Positions 51,365 to 58,231 of a stretch of DNA of 64,000 bases are shown here, piece after piece. The DNA lies in contig NZ_AP028461.1 of NCBI RefSeq assembly GCF_033097365.1, positions 9,699,501 to 9,763,500 on the forward strand, written 5' to 3'. Numbering within the stretch: the first letter of the stretch is position 1; every line of letters starts with the position of its first letter. Position numbers and translations under genes: made by a program. The DNA is from Actinoplanes sichuanensis (GTDB taxonomy: Bacteria; Actinomycetota; Actinomycetes; Mycobacteriales; Micromonosporaceae). Under the pieces are notes generated by a model. It was not told the origin of the DNA. It saw nothing but the letters and a program-made list of their open reading frames with translations, and did not search any database.

Positions 51365-52025
51365 ACACCTCGCGCGGCGCTCCGACAGCACGGACCCGGC
51401 CGTCGGCCAGCACATATGCGCGATCCGCGTAGGCCGCCGCCAGCCCCAGATCGTGCAGCACCACGACGACGCGGGCGTTGTCGCCGGCCCGCCTCCGCAC
51501 GGCCCGCAACACCAGCTCCTGATGCCGCAGGTCGAGCGCGGCCGTCGGCTCGTCGAGCAACAGCACCGGGGTACGCTGCGCCAGCACCCGGGCCAGCGCC
51601 ACCCGGGCCTGCTCACCGCCGGACAGGGCCGGGAACGGCCGTTCGGCGAACCCGGTCGTCTCGGTCAGCCGCATCGCCTCGGCCACCGCTTCCTCGTCGT
51701 CGGCGCTCTCCGGTCGGCCGGTCCACGGCGCCCGCCCCATCGCGACCACCTCACCGACCGTGAACGGGAACGACAGCGTCGCCTTCTGCGGCAGCACGGC
51801 CCGCTGCCGAGCCAGCTCGACCGGTTTCCAGTCGCGCACCTCCCGCCCGTCGATCTCCACCTTTCCGCTCGTGGCGGTGTCGCCGGCGAGGGCGGCGAGC
51901 AGCGTGGACTTGCCGGCGCCGTTCGGCCCGACCAGTGCGACGACCTCCCCGGCGCCCACGTGCAGGTCGACTCCGTCGACGACCCGGCGACCACCGAGAT
52001 CGACAGCGACCGCGACAGCCCTCAT
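51270..52025 (-). CDS. hmuV: heme ABC transporter ATP-binding protein
   Basis: 251 residues. Walker [10 protein letters not shown], signature [13 protein letters not shown], Walker [13 protein letters not shown], and the HmuV-typical [17 protein letters not shown]. It powers heme import through HmuU. Its ATG overlaps the hmuU stop by 4 bp (ATGA). The 3' end overlaps the tail of the truncated res gene by 95 bp on the opposite strand. Confidence 0.93.
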   Translation of the reverse strand: MRAVAVAVDLGGRRVVDGVDLHVGAGEVVALVGPNGAGKSTLLAALAGDTATSGKVEIDGREVRDWKPVELARQRAVLPQKATLSFPFTVGEVVAMGRAPWTGRPESADDEEAVAEAMRLTETTGFAERPFPALSGGEQARVALARVLAQRTPVLLLDEPTAALDLRHQELVLRAVRRRAGDNARVVVVLHDLGLAAAYADRAYVLADGRVRAVGAPREVFTGALLSEVYQHEVEVFDHPRTGTPLVVPRR

Positions 52026-53146
52026 CCCCAACCTCCGGCTCGCGCCCGGGTTCGGCGTAGCAGCCAGAAGAACGCCGGTCCGCCGACCACCGCGGTCAGC
52101 ACCCCGAGCGGCAACTCCTGGTAGTCGATCGCGGTCCGGGCGATCAGATCCCCGGTGACCACGACCAGGGCGCCGCCGAGCGCGGCGGCCGGGATCAGCA
52201 CCCGATGGCCGGGCCCGGCGACCATCCGGATCAGGTGCGGCACGACCAGGCCGACGAAGCTGATGATCCCGGTGAACGCCACCGCCGATGCAGTGAGCAG
52301 CGCGGTCGTCAGGATCGCGACGATCCGCAATCGCTCGGTGTCGACGCCTAGGTGCCGGGCCGGGCGTTCGCCGAGGGCCAGCAGGTCGAGGCGACGGGCC
52401 AGGACCACGGCGACGGTCAGGCCGGCCGCCGCGCACGGGCCGGCTACCGCGACGGCGTTCCAGGTGGCCTGGGCGAGGCTGCCGAGCTGCCAGAACGCGA
52501 TCGCCCGGACACCGTCATCATCGGTCACGAACATCAGCAGGCCGAGCAGGGCACCGGCCGTCGCGTTCACCGCGACGCCGGTCAGGACCAGCGTGACCAC
52601 CTCGGTCCGGCCCTGCGCGCGGGACATCGCATAAACCACCAGAGTGGTCAGAACGCCGCCGAGGAACGCGGCCGCCGCGGTGGTCCAGACTCCGGCCACG
52701 GTGATCCCGCTCACGATCGCCGCGGCCGCGCCGACCGCCGCGCCGGACGAGACGCCGACCACGCCCGGCTCGGCGAGCGGGTTGCCGAACACGCCCTGCA
52801 TCAGCGCGCCGGCACTACCGAGTGCTGCGCCGACGATCATCGCGAGCACCACTCGCGGGAACCTGACCAGCCACAACGCGTTCTCGCCCTGCACCGCGGA
52901 CGGTAGCGGGCCGAGATCGATCCCGAGCCGGTGCAACACCGAACCGGCCACCTCGGCGGGCGAGATCGGCACCTGCCCGCGTCCGGCGGCAAGCAGGCTC
53001 ACGACCGCGAGCCCCACCGCCAAACCCAGGATCAAACCCGTTCTCCGGTACGGCGTACTCCGACCTCGCCGATCATTCGCGGACAGTCGTGGCCCGCCTC
53101 CGGCCGGGTCGGGCTTCGGTCGGCTCTGGTCTTTCTCGGTCAGCAC
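52022..53146 (-). CDS. hmuU: heme ABC transporter permease (FecCD family)
   Basis: 374 residues, GTG start. A long hydrophilic N-terminus of about 35 residues precedes about nine to ten membrane helices. Family blocks: LVRFPRVVLAMIVGAALGSAG, MQGVFGNPLAEPGVVGVSSGA and FVGLVVPHLIRMVAGPGHR. It forms the membrane channel for heme with HmuV. The start overlaps the hmuT stop by 7 bp, indicating translational coupling. Confidence 0.92.
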   Translation of the reverse strand: MLTEKDQSRPKPDPAGGGPRLSANDRRGRSTPYRRTGLILGLAVGLAVVSLLAAGRGQVPISPAEVAGSVLHRLGIDLGPLPSAVQGENALWLVRFPRVVLAMIVGAALGSAGALMQGVFGNPLAEPGVVGVSSGAAVGAAAAIVSGITVAGVWTTAAAAFLGGVLTTLVVYAMSRAQGRTEVVTLVLTGVAVNATAGALLGLLMFVTDDDGVRAIAFWQLGSLAQATWNAVAVAGPCAAAGLTVAVVLARRLDLLALGERPARHLGVDTERLRIVAILTTALLTASAVAFTGIISFVGLVVPHLIRMVAGPGHRVLIPAAALGGALVVVTGDLIARTAIDYQELPLGVLTAVVGGPAFFWLLRRTRARAGGWG

Positions 53147-54144
53147 GGTCCGTATACCGCTTTCGCCAGCGCCTCGACCGCCTTGCCGGTGCGCGCCCCG
53201 AAGTTGAGTAGCACCCCGTCGTCCATGTCGACGATCCGCCGATTGATCCCGGCCGGTGTCTGCGCCACCCCGGGCAGTTTGAGTAGCCCGTCCACCCCGC
53301 CGACCGAGTTGAGCCCTTCGGTCATCACCAGGATCACGTCGGGTGCCGCGTTGATCAGCCCTTCACTGGTCAACGGCCGGAACTTCTGGAGCCCCGCCGC
53401 GGTTCCGGCGTCGACCGCCCCGATCGCCTCGATCATCGCGTCCGATCCGGCGCCGTCCCCGCCGATCAGGTACACACCCGCCGTACCCCGCACGTAGAGG
53501 AACGCGATCCGCGGTGGCGTCCCGTCCGTGGGCGCCGACCGACGGGCCGTGTCGATCTCCGACTGCACCCGGGTGACCAGTCGCTCCCCGGCCTCGACCA
53601 CGCCGAGCGCCCCGGCGACGGCCCGGATGTGCGCCGGAATCGCCTCGAGCGTCTGCTCGTCGTCGACGACCACGACCGGGATCCCGGAATCGCGGATCTG
53701 CTGAAGCACCGTGGCCGGGCCGATGCTGTCGTCCGCGATCAGCACGGTCGGGTCCAGTTTCAGGACCGCCTCCGCCGAGAGGTCGTGGCCCTGTGGCGTG
53801 ACCAGTGGCAACGCGGCCGCTGCCGGGAACGCGGTGGACGTGTCCCGCCCGATCACCCGATCACCGAGCCCGAGACTGAAGACGATCTCGGCCAGTGATC
53901 CGTACAGGTTGACGGCCAGGATCCGGTCCGCCGACTTCACCGTCACGTCCCGCCCGTCCGCCGATCTCACGGTGACCGGCAGTTGCGGTGCCGGCTTGGG
54001 ATCGAGCGGTGTGACGTCCTCCTCGGCCGACTTCGCGGTGGCGACCGAGCAGTCGGCGGCGGCCCGTTCCGGCCCGACCTCACTGACCGTCGTGCACCCC
54101 GCGAGCGCGAGGCAGGCGACCAGGACGGCGTTGGCGATACGCAT
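53140..54144 (-). CDS. hmuT: heme-binding lipoprotein of the ABC transporter
   Basis: 334 residues with a lipoprotein signal (LVACLALAGC; Cys17 is the lipid site). The mature part is a periplasmic-binding-protein-like HmuT domain: RILAVNLYGSLAEIVFSLGLGDRVIGRDTS is the characteristic first lobe, and VLIADDSIGPATVLQQI follows. It receives heme at the cell surface and hands it to HmuU. It is second in the operon, 11 bp after the anchored surface protein gene. Confidence 0.92.
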   Translation of the reverse strand: MRIANAVLVACLALAGCTTVSEVGPERAAADCSVATAKSAEEDVTPLDPKPAPQLPVTVRSADGRDVTVKSADRILAVNLYGSLAEIVFSLGLGDRVIGRDTSTAFPAAAALPLVTPQGHDLSAEAVLKLDPTVLIADDSIGPATVLQQIRDSGIPVVVVDDEQTLEAIPAHIRAVAGALGVVEAGERLVTRVQSEIDTARRSAPTDGTPPRIAFLYVRGTAGVYLIGGDGAGSDAMIEAIGAVDAGTAAGLQKFRPLTSEGLINAAPDVILVMTEGLNSVGGVDGLLKLPGVAQTPAGINRRIVDMDDGVLLNFGARTGKAVEALAKAVYGPC

Positions 54145-54155
54145 ACGTTCTCCCG

Positions 54156-54926
54156 TCAGGCGGAGGTATCACGGCGGCGGTTGCGGAGGCGGCCGGTCAG
54201 GCCGGTCACCAGGACACCGACCAGGAACGCGCCGCCGATCGCCCACCAGTGGCCGAGCGGGGTCGCGCTGCTGGTCCGGCTCAGGGCGGGCTCCGCCGCT
54301 TCGAGGGCGAGTACCGCGGCGGTGGTCGGCGGCCCGGCGGTGGCGAGCTTGCCGGTGGGCGGCCCGACCGGTGCGCTCTGCCTGCCGGTGGGTTTCACCG
54401 CACCGGCCACCGGTGCCGCCGTGGGGGTGGGTTCGGTCGCGCCGGTGGTCGGGGCCGCGAACCGCACCGGAATGCGGACGTCCTGGGACCGGTCGCTGGT
54501 CCGGGTGTGATCGTTGCGGGTGACCACGGCACATCCGCGGACCGCGCAGTCGATGTCCCCGATCATCTGGCTGACCCGGATGGAGACCCGGAAACCGCCA
54601 CCTCTGCCGTACGGCGTGGCCAGTCCCTCCGCATAGGACGGTGGATTCGACGAGATCCACACGGACGCTCCGGAGGCGCCCGACATGTCGGCACCGCCCC
54701 CGCATGGCGACGGCATCACACCAGGCCCGTTGTCCAGGCAGAACGCGACGTAGATGCCTTTGGTCACGTCATACCCGCGGCCGGTCACGGTGATCGTCTC
54801 CCCGGATCGGGAGATGCCCTTGGTCTTGGAGGCGCTGAGACGCCCGGCGGCGACGGCCGGTGTGCCCGTGACGGCGACGATCAGCAGTGCCGTGGCAGCG
54901 ACCGTCACCTGCGACCCGATCCACAT
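54156..54926 (-). CDS. secreted membrane-anchored surface protein of the heme locus
   Basis: 256 residues; ATG 54926 has GGAGGA 7 nt upstream. A signal peptide, an Ig-like domain (SKTKGISRSGETITVTGRGYD, then KGIYVAFCLDNGPG) with two cysteine pairs reminiscent of the neocarzinostatin-type fold, a Pro/Thr-rich stalk and a C-terminal membrane helix (WWAIGGAFLVGVLVTGL) followed by RLRNRRRD. It is the first gene of the hmuTUV operon next to the iron box, so it probably binds or relays heme at the surface. That role is an inference from context. Confidence 0.78.
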   Translation of the reverse strand: MWIGSQVTVAATALLIVAVTGTPAVAAGRLSASKTKGISRSGETITVTGRGYDVTKGIYVAFCLDNGPGVMPSPCGGGADMSGASGASVWISSNPPSYAEGLATPYGRGGGFRVSIRVSQMIGDIDCAVRGCAVVTRNDHTRTSDRSQDVRIPVRFAAPTTGATEPTPTAAPVAGAVKPTGRQSAPVGPPTGKLATAGPPTTAAVLALEAAEPALSRTSSATPLGHWWAIGGAFLVGVLVTGLTGRLRNRRRDTSA

Positions 54927-54979
54927 CGCGGTCTCCTCCAGCGAATTCGATCTCACAGGACCTTGATTGATCCTGAAAG

Positions 54980-54998
54980 TTAGGTGAGGCTACCCTAA
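54980..54998. promoter_or_regulatory. IdeR/DtxR iron box between the two heme operons
   Basis: TTAGGTGAGGCTACCCTAA matches the 19-bp consensus TTAGGTTAGGCTAACCTAA at 17 positions. It is centred in the 121-bp divergent region and can control both operons. When iron is plentiful the iron-loaded regulator should repress heme uptake. Confidence 0.88.
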
Positions 54999-55047
54999 CC
55001 GAGCCGCAATCGCGGGTCACGTTTCGAAGCTCCTGGAAGGAAAGAGC

Positions 55048-56202
55048 GTGGGCACACTCAAGGGCTCGCATCGGGCCGCCCTGTTCGCGAGCGCCATCAC
55101 CCTCGGCGCCGCCACCGCACTCACCGGCGTCACCCCGGCGTTCGCCGCGCCGGTCAAGGTGGCCGGTGGCAGCCTGGACTGGGGCTTCAAGGCCTCGTTC
55201 CGGGCCTACGTCGGGGCCGGCAACGGCAACCCGCCGATCGCCGTCAGCAACGGGGCCGGCCGCAACACGGACGGCACCTTCGACTTCCCGGCCACCGGGG
55301 GCACCTACGACGCCGCAGCCGGCACCGCAACTGTCAGCTACGGCGGGACGGTCGTCTTCTCGTACCCCCTGCACATGTTTGAAATCACCGTCTCCAACCC
55401 GACCGTCGTCGTCGACGGGGACGGCACCGGATCGCTGCTCGCCGACGTGGACCTGGTCGCTGATAACGGCACCACCGAGAGCCACCTCGACCAGGCGGAG
55501 GTCGCCACCCTGGTGACCACCGCGCCCTCGGTGACGGACGGCAACGTCTCGTTCAACGCGCTCGCCGCGACGCTCACCGCGTCCGGGGCATCCGCGTTCG
55601 CCGGTTTCTACCAGGCGGGCACCGCACTCGATCCGGTGACCGCGACGGCGTCGGCCTCCAGCGGTCCGACCGAGCCCACCGAGCCCACTGACCCGACCGA
55701 GCCCACCGACCCGGGCACCGGCAACGGCTCGGCGGCACAGACGATCAAGGCGGCCGTCAGCGGCGGCGCCCTGACCCTGACATCGGCCGGTTCGGCCGTC
55801 ACCCTGTCGGCGGCGTCGCCCGGCCAGACCGCCGCCGGCGCCCTCAACGCCGTCACCGTCAGCGACCTGCGTGGCACCAACGCCGGCTGGGACCTGGTCG
55901 GTCAGGTCACCGAGTTCAAGTCGACGGGTGGCGGGGTCATCCCGGCCGCCAACCTCGGCTGGACCCCGACCGCCCAGGTCGCGGCCACCAGCCTGGTCGC
56001 CGCGAACGGCGTGGCCAACAAGGTCGCCGCGGGTGGCCCGATCGCCCCCGGCACCGGCCTCGGCACCAGCCGCACCCTGTGCAGCGCCGAGACCGGGAGC
56101 AGCCTGGGCAGCGCCACCTGCGGCGCGGCCCTGAACCTCGGTGTCCCGGAATCGAGCGCCGCCGGTGAGTACAGCGCCGTACTCACCCTGACGCTCGCCT
56201 GA
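55048..56202 (+). CDS. HtaA heme-binding surface protein with C-terminal WxL-like domain
   Basis: 384 residues; GTG 55048 follows GGAAGGAAA. After the signal peptide, residues of about 37-205 form an HtaA domain (SLDWGFKASFRAYV ... FPATGGTYD ... VSYGGTVVFSY), known from corynebacterial surface heme-binding proteins. A PTEPTDP-type linker leads to about 150 residues resembling a WxL domain: LRGTNAGWDLVGQVTEF holds the first W-x-L motif, and the end AAGEYSAVLTLTLA matches the second, with Leu in place of Trp. WxL domains bind peptidoglycan. The next gene encodes a DUF916 protein, the usual WxL partner. Confidence 0.85.
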   Translation: MGTLKGSHRAALFASAITLGAATALTGVTPAFAAPVKVAGGSLDWGFKASFRAYVGAGNGNPPIAVSNGAGRNTDGTFDFPATGGTYDAAAGTATVSYGGTVVFSYPLHMFEITVSNPTVVVDGDGTGSLLADVDLVADNGTTESHLDQAEVATLVTTAPSVTDGNVSFNALAATLTASGASAFAGFYQAGTALDPVTATASASSGPTEPTEPTDPTEPTDPGTGNGSAAQTIKAAVSGGALTLTSAGSAVTLSAASPGQTAAGALNAVTVSDLRGTNAGWDLVGQVTEFKSTGGGVIPAANLGWTPTAQVAATSLVAANGVANKVAAGGPIAPGTGLGTSRTLCSAETGSSLGSATCGAALNLGVPESSAAGEYSAVLTLTLA

Positions 56203-56249
56203 GCCCGTCGCCCTGACCCGGGCTTCCGGCCCCTCGGAGCTCGGGTCCC

Positions 56250-56345
56250 GGTCCGGACCGGCTCGGTCTCTGGTCCGGACCGGCTTGGTCTCTGGTCCGG
56301 CCCGGCTTGGCGACCTCGGAACCGGTCCGGGTCGGCTTGGTCTCT
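56250..56345 (+). repeat. 22-bp imperfect direct repeats in an intergenic region
   Basis: Units starting GGTCCGGACCGG and ending TTGGTCTCT occur at 56250-56271 and 56272-56293, as a truncated copy at 56294-56310, and again at 56324-56345. A degenerate copy follows. Each unit holds the palindrome GGTCCGGACC or a variant. They lie between the HtaA and DUF916 genes. Confidence 0.8.
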
Positions 56346-56455
56346 GACCCGGCCCGGTTTCCGAGGCTTCGGCTCGGGTCTCGAATCCGGGCGAGGGAAC
56401 CGGCCGGGAATTCCGCAACAATTCCCGGCCGGCCCGCCCCATCGTAAGGAGCAAC

Positions 56456-58213
56456 ATGACCGTCCGAGGCGCGCTGGCCGCGGTTCTTCTTCTGATCATG
56501 GTCCCCGCCCCGGCCCGAGCCGCCCCCGGCCCGTCGGATGTGCGCTGGTCAGTGCAGCCGTCGAGCGCCAAGGGACCGGACGGTCGAGACTTCGTCATCA
56601 GACGTGCGGCTCCGGGCGAGACGCTCACCGACTACGTCGGCATCACCAACCTGACCACCCGGCCGTTGACCTTCACCGTGTACGGCACTGACGCGTACAA
56701 CACCGACGACGGTTCGTTCGCGCTGCTTCCGGCCGCGCAGAAGGCGACCGACATCGGCTCGTGGATCGGGCTCGGCGCCGAGGAGTACACGGTCCCGGCC
56801 AACACGCGCCTGGACGTGCCGTTCTCGATCACCGTTCCGGTCGACGCCACTCCCGGTGACCACGCGGGCGGCGTGATCACCTCGATCGCCGAGGAGACGA
56901 TCGACGCTCAAGGGCAGAAAGTCCTGGTGGATCGGCGGGTCGCGGCTCGCGTTTATCTCACCGTCGCCGGTGCGGTCGCGCCGACCCTCAAGATCGATAC
57001 GGTACGGCTGGAGTACACGCAGTCACCGAATCCCGCCGACGGTGGTGAGATGACCGTCAGTTACCTGGTTCGCAACACCGGCAACCTGCGTCTCAGTGGT
57101 GCCGGTGCCGTCCGGGTGACCGGCCCGTTCGGCTGGGAACTGGCCCGCACCGAACCCATGGCGATCCCCGAGCTGCTCCCCGGCGGCGCGGTGACCGTCA
57201 CCGAGAGGATCGTCGGAGTCCAGCCGACGGTCCGTCTCAACGCCGAGGTCACCGTCGAACCGGCGAACTTCGACCGGAAACTCCCGGCCGTGACCCGTGG
57301 GACCACGGTCTGGGCCTGGCCGTGGGCCCTGGTGATCCTGCTCTCCCTGGCGGTTCTGTACCTCGGTTCCGATTCGCTCGCCGGAGTGCGTCCCGCCGCC
57401 GGTCGAAGAACCTTTCGGCAACACTGGACCAGGTCCCCGCGTAATGAGGATGATCAGTACGACATCGACGTCGTGTCGCCACCCGGTGACAAGCAGTGCC
57501 CGCCGATCCGCCGACACCACCTCGATGATCAGGAAGGACGAGCCGACATGACCGACTTCTCCACCCGCCTCCGCCGCGCAACCATGGTCGAGCACCGCGA
57601 AGCCGAGACCCGCAGCTTCATCTCCCGGCTGATGGCCGGCGCCGTCCCGATGGCCGGGTTCGCCGCCCTGACCGCGCAGTACCTGGCCGTGTACCGGGAG
57701 CTCGAGGCCGCCGCCGACCGGATGCGCGCCGAGGCCGGTCCGGCCGCCGGGTTCGCCGACCCGGCCCTGACCCGGGTCCCGTCTCTGGAGGCCGACCTGG
57801 CCCACCTCTACGGCCCGGACTGGGAGTCGGCAGTCACCGTCCTGGACAGCACGGTCGCCTACGCGGCACGGCTCCGCGAACTCGCGGCGGTCTCGCCCCA
57901 CCACTTCATCGCCCACCACTACGTCCGCTATCTGGGCGACCTCAGCGGGGGTCAGATGATCGGGCGAACCCTCGCCAACCTCTACGGCCTGGGCGACGCC
58001 GGCACGTCGTTCTACCGCTTCGAGCAGATCAGCGACGCCCGCGCGTACAAGATCGCCTACCGGGAGCGTCTCGACGCCCTGCACCTGCCCGACGACGAGG
58101 CCACCACCCTGATCGACGAGGCCCAGCTGGCCTTCCGCTACAACGCCGCGGTCTTCGTCGAGCTGGGCGCCCACTACCCGGAGAACCCCGAAGATCTGGC
58201 CTCCGCCGCCTGA
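56456..58213 (+). CDS. DUF916 (WxL-interacting) membrane protein in one open frame with heme oxygenase
   Basis: The 585-codon frame has AAGGAG before ATG 56456. Residues 1-25 are a signal peptide. Residues of about 28-160 form a DUF916-like domain (WSVQPSSAKGPDGRDFVIRRA, PGETLTDYVGITNLTTRPLTF), known to bind WxL proteins and peptidoglycan. A second beta domain follows, then a membrane helix near 285-304 (WAWPWALVILLSLAVLYLG). The frame then runs without a stop through about 60 residues into a complete heme oxygenase from residue 365. The linker codons are unusually poor in G/C at third positions, and heme oxygenase has its own ribosome site, so two products are also possible. Confidence 0.75.
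   Translation: MTVRGALAAVLLLIMVPAPARAAPGPSDVRWSVQPSSAKGPDGRDFVIRRAAPGETLTDYVGITNLTTRPLTFTVYGTDAYNTDDGSFALLPAAQKATDIGSWIGLGAEEYTVPANTRLDVPFSITVPVDATPGDHAGGVITSIAEETIDAQGQKVLVDRRVAARVYLTVAGAVAPTLKIDTVRLEYTQSPNPADGGEMTVSYLVRNTGNLRLSGAGAVRVTGPFGWELARTEPMAIPELLPGGAVTVTERIVGVQPTVRLNAEVTVEPANFDRKLPAVTRGTTVWAWPWALVILLSLAVLYLGSDSLAGVRPAAGRRTFRQHWTRSPRNEDDQYDIDVVSPPGDKQCPPIRRHHLDDQEGRADMTDFSTRLRRATMVEHREAETRSFISRLMAGAVPMAGFAALTAQYLAVYRELEAAADRMRAEAGPAAGFADPALTRVPSLEADLAHLYGPDWESAVTVLDSTVAYAARLRELAAVSPHHFIAHHYVRYLGDLSGGQMIGRTLANLYGLGDAGTSFYRFEQISDARAYKIAYRERLDALHLPDDEATTLIDEAQLAFRYNAAVFVELGAHYPENPEDLASAA
57548..58213 (+). CDS. hmuO: heme oxygenase (internal start of the fused frame)
   Basis: 221 residues if started at ATG 57548, which has GGAAGGA at a good distance. 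The proximal heme ligand is His16 in RATMVEHREAETRSF; the distal helix has LSGGQMIGRTLANLYG. It opens heme to biliverdin, CO and Fe2+ in the cytoplasm, releasing iron from heme brought in by HmuTUV. It is in frame with the upstream DUF916 protein with no stop codon between, so a membrane-tethered fusion would keep this domain on the cytoplasmic side. Confidence 0.9.
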   Translation: MTDFSTRLRRATMVEHREAETRSFISRLMAGAVPMAGFAALTAQYLAVYRELEAAADRMRAEAGPAAGFADPALTRVPSLEADLAHLYGPDWESAVTVLDSTVAYAARLRELAAVSPHHFIAHHYVRYLGDLSGGQMIGRTLANLYGLGDAGTSFYRFEQISDARAYKIAYRERLDALHLPDDEATTLIDEAQLAFRYNAAVFVELGAHYPENPEDLASAA

Positions 58214-58231
58214 CCCCGGCCGGCTCGTGCG

